DNA of 34,649 bases, from IMG/VR virus record IMGVR_UViG_3300009790_000034, positions 1-34,649 of that record, one strand, 5' to 3'. This document shows, one piece after another, positions 30,622-34,649 of the stretch. Position numbers and translations under genes: made by a program. How positions within the stretch are numbered: position 1 is the stretch's first letter; each line of letters starts with the position of its first letter. The notes beneath the pieces are model-generated. The model did not search any database. It had not been told where the DNA came from and saw only the letters and a list, made by a program, of their open reading frames with translations. This stretch comes from a virus.

Positions 30622-30903
30622 ATGGCAAATAGAATACATACCGTAGAATTAACAGAAAAATTTTGGGTTGACGTTTATTACAAATATGAACCAGGTGAAC
30701 CAGCAGTACATACATATGCTAATGGTGATCCTGGCCATCCGGGTAGCGCATCAACTGTAGAAATTGTACAGATTAGAGCATTATGCAAAGATAGAAATAG
30801 TAAAAGTGTTGACGTAGACATATTACCTTATTTAGAACTGTATGATGATTTAGATCCGTGGATGTTAGAAGATACAATATTAAAAATACACAATGAAGAG
30901 TAA
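30622..30903 (+). CDS. Hypothetical protein (93 aa)
   Basis: A probable small beta domain: 'EKFWVDVYYKYEPGEPAVHT', a Gly/Pro turn 'NGDPGHPGSAS', then 'TVEIVQIRALC'. The end is acidic and helical ('LELYDDLDPWMLEDTILKIH'). The 'EPGEP...PG...VEI' pattern recurs in short proteins of many phages, without known function. It lies 7 nt after the zinc-ribbon gene and overlaps the next by 11 nt. Confidence 0.6.
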   Translation: MANRIHTVELTEKFWVDVYYKYEPGEPAVHTYANGDPGHPGSASTVEIVQIRALCKDRNSKSVDVDILPYLELYDDLDPWMLEDTILKIHNEE

Positions 30904-31276
30904 CTTACATGCAAGATTAGTGGTCAACAATGGTAAGTTAGACTTTCCAAGTAAACCACAAGAAACAAGGTTTAATGCATTTTTAAAAGAAATACCTGAC
31001 GGAACTGCAATAGATATATTTATGGGTGTAAGCACGGATAAAGGCAGCAATGCACAACTTGCTAGAGTGCACGCTATGATCCGTGAACTTGCTCAATATA
31101 TAGGATATACATTTGAAGAAGTAAAACTACAAACTAAAAGAAAAGCCGGTTTATGCCTTGTTAGAGATAACCAAGAGTATTGCAAAAGTTTTGCAGAATG
31201 TGATAGAGATGAATTAAATTTAGTAATTCAAGCTCTTGTAGAAATGGGAGACTTTAACGGAATGCAGTTAAGATAA
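30893..31276 (+). CDS. NinB/Orf-like recombination protein candidate (127 aa)
   Basis: Mixed alpha/beta. 'SNAQLARVHAMIRELAQYIG' then 'TFEEVKLQTKRKAGLC' and 'DELNLVIQALVEMGD' follow the order of helices seen in NinB (lambda Orf) proteins, which load recombinases on SSB-coated single-stranded DNA. The match is partial and lacks the usual opening motif. The location beside helicase, HNH and SSB candidate genes supports a recombination role. Other small nucleic-acid-binding proteins are possible. Its stop directly abuts that of the inverted gene to the right. Confidence 0.4.
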   Translation: MKSNLHARLVVNNGKLDFPSKPQETRFNAFLKEIPDGTAIDIFMGVSTDKGSNAQLARVHAMIRELAQYIGYTFEEVKLQTKRKAGLCLVRDNQEYCKSFAECDRDELNLVIQALVEMGDFNGMQLR

Positions 31277-31696
31277 TTATTTATCTTTCTTTGCTGCATC
31301 TTGCTTAGCCTGTATATCTGCAAAAAACTCTTGATATAATTCAGATTGTGTTGCAGTATCATTCTCAAGTATACTTTTTGTAAGTTTACCTAATAAGTCT
31401 GTATCCATTTCAATATTAGATTCTTGATAAAGACCTTGCTCATTAGCATATGAAGCAAAAGTCTGAAGTAAAGAATAAATGATCCATGTATGATATTCAT
31501 ACCATTTTAAATCTAACTTTTCTTGATCTAGTTCACCAGTAAGCATTCTTTTGAATTTACTTAATGTTGATGCTACGTCTTCTGACTTAGGATATACTTG
31601 ATCAATATAATATAACATTATTGATTGCAGAGCAGGAATATAATCTGAATGAACAGTAATACCTGTAATTGATTTTTTTTCTAATTGTTTTGCCAT
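31277..31696 (-). CDS. Inverted hypothetical gene inside the right arm (139 aa)
   Basis: The only leftward gene in the rightward arm. It is a helical, polar protein ('IPALQSIMLYYIDQVYPKSE', 'YEYHTWIIYSLLQTFASYAN', Lys/Asp-rich tail) with no signal, membrane segment or motif I recognise. It converges exactly with the NinB-like gene (stops at 31276 and 31277 abut) and has its own promoter element. Upstream of it lies the structured RNA region. Separate orientation and promoter suggest separate timing, or a later insertion of this gene with its control region. Confidence 0.6.
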   Translation of the reverse strand: MAKQLEKKSITGITVHSDYIPALQSIMLYYIDQVYPKSEDVASTLSKFKRMLTGELDQEKLDLKWYEYHTWIIYSLLQTFASYANEQGLYQESNIEMDTDLLGKLTKSILENDTATQSELYQEFFADIQAKQDAAKKDK

Positions 31697-31728
31697 GATG
31701 TAAAAATATTTAAAATTTATGAATGAAC

Positions 31729-31736
31729 CAAATATA
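31729..31736 (-). promoter_or_regulatory. Promoter -7 element TATATTTG for the inverted gene
   Basis: Read leftward, TATATTTG (31736-31729) fits TAnnTTTG, 32 nt before the ATG at 31696. No clear TTG upstream. It shares the sequence of the rightward element at 32011-32018. Confidence 0.5.
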
Positions 31737-31759
31737 TTATATATAAATTAATAAAATGT

Positions 31760-31990
31760 GGCTTGATTTAGCTGAACACTACTTGTCGTAAAAGCCTTAA
31801 AATCAGCTATTGTGATGCATATAATGCATTCCAACATTGCCGCATTAAGCAACTAAAGGCTGTGAGGATAGGATAACACCCTATCTTCACCCTAATGTTG
31901 CTGATAGAATAGCATTTCCTCTTAAAGAGATTAGCAATTTGTAGCTTCATCTGCCTATCGTAGAGATGCAATTCAATCGTATAATGCTTG
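31760..31990 (+). ncRNA. Candidate structured RNA with pseudoknot
   Basis: Five helices are visible. P1: TAGCTGA (31769-31775) with TCAGCTA (31803-31809). P2: ATGCAT repeats (31815-31820, 31824-31829). P3: CAACATT (31832-31838) with AATGTTG (31894-31900). P4, inside P3: 11 bp, GTGAGGATAGG (31862-31872) with CCTATCTTCAC (31880-31890). Pseudoknot: AGCCTT in the P1 loop (31793-31798) with AAGGCT next to P4 (31856-31861). A second domain closes by AGCATT (31911-31916) with AATGCT (31983-31988). The G-T pairs in P4 and at the ends of P2 and P3 work only on the + strand. No tRNA, tmRNA or RNase P signature and no reading frame. Confidence 0.6.
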
Positions 31991-32024
31991 ATTAAGTGGT
32001 AACCTTTTCGTATATTTGATAACC
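31988..32024 (+). promoter_or_regulatory. Rightward promoter before the replication-helicase operon
   Basis: TTG (31988-31990), a 20-nt spacer and TATATTTG (32011-32018) match the Bacteroidota pattern, followed by ATAACC, a relative of the TTTAACC leader motif, 16 nt before the ATG at 32041. An [GA]TAACCTT direct repeat (31999-32006, 32019-32026) flanks the -7 element. Confidence 0.65.
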
Positions 32025-32040
32025 TTAAAAACCAATATAT

Positions 32041-32631
32041 ATGTGGGAATTTTTTCAGATAATTACTAAGTCTGGTATGACTCCTAATGAGTGTCTTTCA
32101 CTCTTTGCAGTTCATATGAAGATTACACCTCACTACGGTAATAATATCAATACTTTATTAGATAAAGGACTAATTGAATTTAATGATTCAAAAAACCATT
32201 ATGTAATTACAGATAATGCTAAAGATATTATGACGGAGTTAGACAACTATTTTCTTAAAGCAAAAAAGAAAACGGATATACAACTTTTGGGTAAAGACTT
32301 TGTATCATTAATTAAAGATTACAGAGAAATATTCCCAGCTAAGAAATTACCAAGCGGTAAACCTGCAAGAAATAATGTAAAAGCTTTAGGCACAGCATTT
32401 AGATGGTTCTTTGAAACCTATAATTATGATTGGCCAACTATATATAAAGCAACTAAGATGTATGTAAATGAATACAGAGATAAAGATTATTTATATATGC
32501 AGACAAGTCAATACTTTATTAGTAAACAAGATAAGCATAAGGTAAAACATTCTACTCTTGCTGATTATTGTGATATGATATTAGAAGGTATTGAAACAGA
32601 AGATGAACATTTTAAAGAAAAAGTAGTATAA
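32041..32631 (+). CDS. Putative replication / helicase-loader protein (196 aa)
   Basis: The N-terminal ~70 residues look like a winged helix ('SGMTPNECLSLFAVHMKITP', 'NINTLLDKGLIEFNDSKNHY' with a wing). The C-terminal part ('NNVKALGTAFRWFFETYNYD', 'YLYMQTSQYFISKQDKHKV') is helical and aromatic. It starts the operon and its stop codon overlaps the DnaB-type helicase start by 1 nt, the arrangement expected of a helicase loader or replisome organiser. No ATPase motif is visible, so it is not a DnaC-type loader. Function is inferred from place. Confidence 0.45.
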   Translation: MWEFFQIITKSGMTPNECLSLFAVHMKITPHYGNNINTLLDKGLIEFNDSKNHYVITDNAKDIMTELDNYFLKAKKKTDIQLLGKDFVSLIKDYREIFPAKKLPSGKPARNNVKALGTAFRWFFETYNYDWPTIYKATKMYVNEYRDKDYLYMQTSQYFISKQDKHKVKHSTLADYCDMILEGIETEDEHFKEKVV

Positions 32632-33587
32632 TGGCAAAAGCAAAAGAAGCTTGGGTAGGGCAGTTCGCTGCCTTCAATGAAGCACTTAAATATATGTACC
32701 GTAGACAAACCGGTGAGGAAAAGTCTATATATACACCTTGGCCTAAGTTTAATGATGCTACAACTGATGGATTAGAATGGAATACTCTTACAGTAATAGG
32801 TGGAAGACCTGGTTCAGGTAAAACACTTATTAAAGATCAAATAGTAAGAGAATCATTTGTATTAAATCCAGCGGATGATTTTAGAGTATTAGAATTTCAG
32901 TTTGAAATGGTAGGTAGAACCTCAGCAATTAGAGAGTTCTCATCCATAACCGGTAAAACATATAAAGAATTATGTAGTGCTGGTAGTAAACTAAAGACAG
33001 ATATTTTAAATAAATGTCATGCTTATGCTAAAGAAAGGGTCAAGCACCCAGTAGATATAGTAAGTAAACCTTTAACTGTAAACCAAATGCGTGATCAGAT
33101 TGATATGTATATGAATTTACATAAAGGTGCTAAAACTATAATAACATTGGATCATACTATGCTTGTAAAAAGAGCACCCTATCAAAATAGTAGTTTAGAT
33201 ATGCTATTTGAATTAGGAGAATTCTTTACACAAACAAAACGTGAGTATCCATGCTTGTTTGTTGTTATATCACAATTAAATAGAAACATTGATAACCCTG
33301 ATAGGGCTGTTGATGGAAAGTATGGTAACTATGTACTTGAATCAGATATATTTGGTTCAGATGCAATGTTACAACATGCTGATACTTTAATAGGTATAAA
33401 CAGACCAGCAAAACAAAAGATCAGATACTATGGACCTGATAGGTATATCATAGAAGATGATAGAACACTTGTATTACATTTCTTAAAAGCAAGGAATGGT
33501 GATGCAAGAATGAGTTTCTTTAAAGCTAAATTTGAACAAATGGAAATAGCTGAAATGAAAACACCAGAACAACAACAAAGGAGATAA
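32631..33587 (+). CDS. Replicative DnaB-type helicase, RecA-like core only (318 aa)
   Basis: Unwinds DNA 5' to 3' at the fork as a hexamer. Walker A GGRPGSGKT (57-65), Walker B TIITLDHTML (D174) and the DnaB motif 'VVISQLNRNID' (212-222) with the sensor Gln are clear, as is 'LHFLKARNGD' near the end, the usual site of the arginine finger segment. The first ~45 residues are short, so the N-terminal collar domain of DnaB is missing and the primase-binding part may be replaced, as in some phage helicases. No primase domain is fused. It overlaps the loader candidate by 1 nt. Confidence 0.9.
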   Translation: MAKAKEAWVGQFAAFNEALKYMYRRQTGEEKSIYTPWPKFNDATTDGLEWNTLTVIGGRPGSGKTLIKDQIVRESFVLNPADDFRVLEFQFEMVGRTSAIREFSSITGKTYKELCSAGSKLKTDILNKCHAYAKERVKHPVDIVSKPLTVNQMRDQIDMYMNLHKGAKTIITLDHTMLVKRAPYQNSSLDMLFELGEFFTQTKREYPCLFVVISQLNRNIDNPDRAVDGKYGNYVLESDIFGSDAMLQHADTLIGINRPAKQKIRYYGPDRYIIEDDRTLVLHFLKARNGDARMSFFKAKFEQMEIAEMKTPEQQQRR

Positions 33588-33588
33588 A

Positions 33589-33610
33589 CCTATTTATTTT
33601 TCTCCCCAGC
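33589..33610 (+). repeat. Copy of the CCTAWTTATTTTTCTCCC motif
   Basis: CCTATTTATTTTTCTCCC then CAGC, almost identical to 25528-25549. It begins 2 nt after the helicase stop and lies 29 nt before the next ATG. Confidence 0.5.
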
Positions 33611-33639
33611 TGTTGATTGCACGTTTAAAAAATTATTAA

Positions 33640-34170
33640 ATGATAAGTACTAAAAATAAAAGTTATATGTCACCAGAAGAAAGAAAAGCAAAAGTTAAGA
33701 AGTTGCGTGAAACACACCAAATGTGGTTTAATGACAACAAATTAACTGACGCTCTATATATCCCCAAGATGGCTTACAGGCCACCTGGCAAAGATGAATT
33801 ACATGTCAGCTTCTTTCCTAGTGAATTAGAGAAAGATCAAGACGTGTATACTGAATTTGTAAGTATTGATTATGAATCAGAAGACCCAAAAAGGACTTTG
33901 TATCTACATAAACGTAATCCACATTGGCGTGAAGAATATGAATTAGTAGAAAGTAAGTCTGGTTATCAAAGACATTTGATACCCGTCAGTGAATTAACAG
34001 TGATCAGAGATATCACAGACAGTGTAGCAAAAGTAATAGAAGACTTTGCTAATTTGCCTGACCCTGATAATAAAAAAGATCCTACTGTTAAAGATGTGCT
34101 TGGAGAGATTAATGCTTCTTTACAAGCTATAAATAAAACAATGTATCACATATTAAATAAAATGGAATAA
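33640..34170 (+). CDS. Hypothetical protein (176 aa)
   Basis: No family recognised. It starts basic and helical ('SPEERKAKVKKLRETHQMWF'), has a beta-rich middle ('DELHVSFFPSELEKDQDVYT', 'RTLYLHKRNPHWREEYELV') and ends in a helix ('VLGEINASLQAINKTMYHIL'). ATG 33640 fits; an in-frame ATG nine codons on is an alternative. It abuts the ATPase gene with no gap, so a linked role in recombination or replication is possible. Confidence 0.55.
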   Translation: MISTKNKSYMSPEERKAKVKKLRETHQMWFNDNKLTDALYIPKMAYRPPGKDELHVSFFPSELEKDQDVYTEFVSIDYESEDPKRTLYLHKRNPHWREEYELVESKSGYQRHLIPVSELTVIRDITDSVAKVIEDFANLPDPDNKKDPTVKDVLGEINASLQAINKTMYHILNKME

Positions 34171-34649
34171 ATGGCACAATCTGTATTAATTATTGCTGAC
34201 TCAGGCACAGGTAAATCAACAAGTATGAGAAACCTTGAGCCTAAGTCAACTGTTATAATCAACATTGCTAATAAGCCTTTACCTTTTAAGGGCTGGAAAA
34301 GCAAGTATACTGTAATGAATAAAGATAACCCAAAAGGTAATCTTGTAGCTGTTTCATCTGCTGCTGGAATAGGTAAAGCAATGAAACACGTAAATGATAA
34401 TATGCCACACATCAAAACATTAGTTGTTGATGATTGGCAATATATGAGCTCTTTTGAATATTTTGATAGAGCAAATGAGAAAGGTTATGAAAAGTTCACT
34501 CAAATAGCGGCTAATCTTGCACAAATAGCAAAGATGCCTAAAGATATGAGAGATGACCTTACTATATATTTCTTAACTCACTCAGAAGATTCAACAGATA
34601 TTAATGGTAACCGTAGAGTTAAAGCAAAAACTGTAGGTAAAATGATAGA
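34171..34649 (+). CDS. Sak4-like RecA-family ATPase, N-terminal 159 residues (runs off the right edge)
   Basis: Starts at ATG 34171, immediately after the upstream stop, and stays open to the window edge. 'SVLIIADSGTGKSTSMRNLE' has Walker A DSGTGKS, 'IKTLVVDDWQYM' is Walker B with paired aspartates, and 'LTIYFLTHSED' follows as the third motif. This order matches the Sak4-type single-strand annealing / recombination ATPases of phages, which share a core with RecA. The N-terminal part is complete, with later residues outside the window. It fits a recombination job beside the helicase and nuclease genes. Other P-loop ATPases of similar layout are possible. Confidence 0.75.
   Translation, partial: MAQSVLIIADSGTGKSTSMRNLEPKSTVIINIANKPLPFKGWKSKYTVMNKDNPKGNLVAVSSAAGIGKAMKHVNDNMPHIKTLVVDDWQYMSSFEYFDRANEKGYEKFTQIAANLAQIAKMPKDMRDDLTIYFLTHSEDSTDINGNRRVKAKTVGKMI

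Noticed and set aside
31960-31990. Possible tRNA T-arm (TTCAATC, 31972-31978)
   Set aside because: The flanking 5-base stems do not pair and there is no anticodon arm or acceptor stem at the right distance.
31760-31990. tmRNA or RNase P RNA as the identity of the structured region
   Set aside because: No tRNA-like end, tag frame or conserved RNase P core sequences are present.
34146-34415. Leftward frame opposite the Sak4-like gene
   Set aside because: It lies fully antisense to a P-loop ATPase with clear motifs, so it is a shadow frame.

Overview
The window reads as part of the genome of a lytic-type tailed phage (Caudoviricetes) infecting a member of the Bacteroidota, probably a marine or aquatic Flavobacteriia-like host. 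Virion and packaging genes (terminase, portal, scaffold, capsid, fibres) identify the phage. The host inference rests on strong A+T richness, A/T-only leaders without Shine-Dalgarno sites, several TAnnTTTG (-7 type) promoters, and a lipoprotein with a Bacteroidota-style surface-export signal (Cys-Ser-Ser-Asp-Asp-Asp). The gene order terminase / very large portal / scaffold / capsid plus a HU/IHF-like gene recalls crAss-like and Cellulophaga phages, but that placement is inference. Standard stop codons are used, and I see no tRNA, CRISPR or integrase. The layout is two divergent arms split at about 23.27-23.43 kb. The left arm (23264 down to 1, all leftward) starts with small genes, a staphylococcal-type nuclease, a SET-domain protein, a peptidoglycan-binding amidase, a HU/IHF-like protein and a PD-(D/E)XK nuclease. 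It continues with a GroES-like co-chaperonin, the large terminase, the portal, scaffold, major capsid and connector-type proteins, and ends in fibres. The last fibre runs off the left edge. Terminators bracket the capsid gene and follow the 404-residue structural gene, which suggests capsid-level transcripts are set by local stops and restarts. The right arm (23430 to the right edge) begins with a single-gene unit and a 300-base non-coding region. An envelope/secreted accessory cluster follows: two lipoproteins, membrane peptides and a DUF4846-like secreted protein. Then come the replication and recombination genes: a winged helix protein, an SSB candidate, an HNH nuclease, an SF2 helicase, a NinB-like protein, a putative loader, a DnaB-type helicase and a truncated Sak4-like ATPase. 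One gene (31277..31696) is inverted inside this arm. The most unusual content is non-coding. A roughly 230-nt region (31760-31990) folds by eye into several stems with a likely pseudoknot. A 12-base motif (TWWTGTTTAACC) lies 13-18 nt before the start codon of at least six genes on both arms. A second motif (CCTAWTTATTTTTCTCCC) precedes three rightward genes. Two other intergenic regions hold long inverted repeats. Several genes under 60 codons fit the gaps with ATGA or similar overlaps and are annotated here. All family names come from reading motifs; no database search was run.
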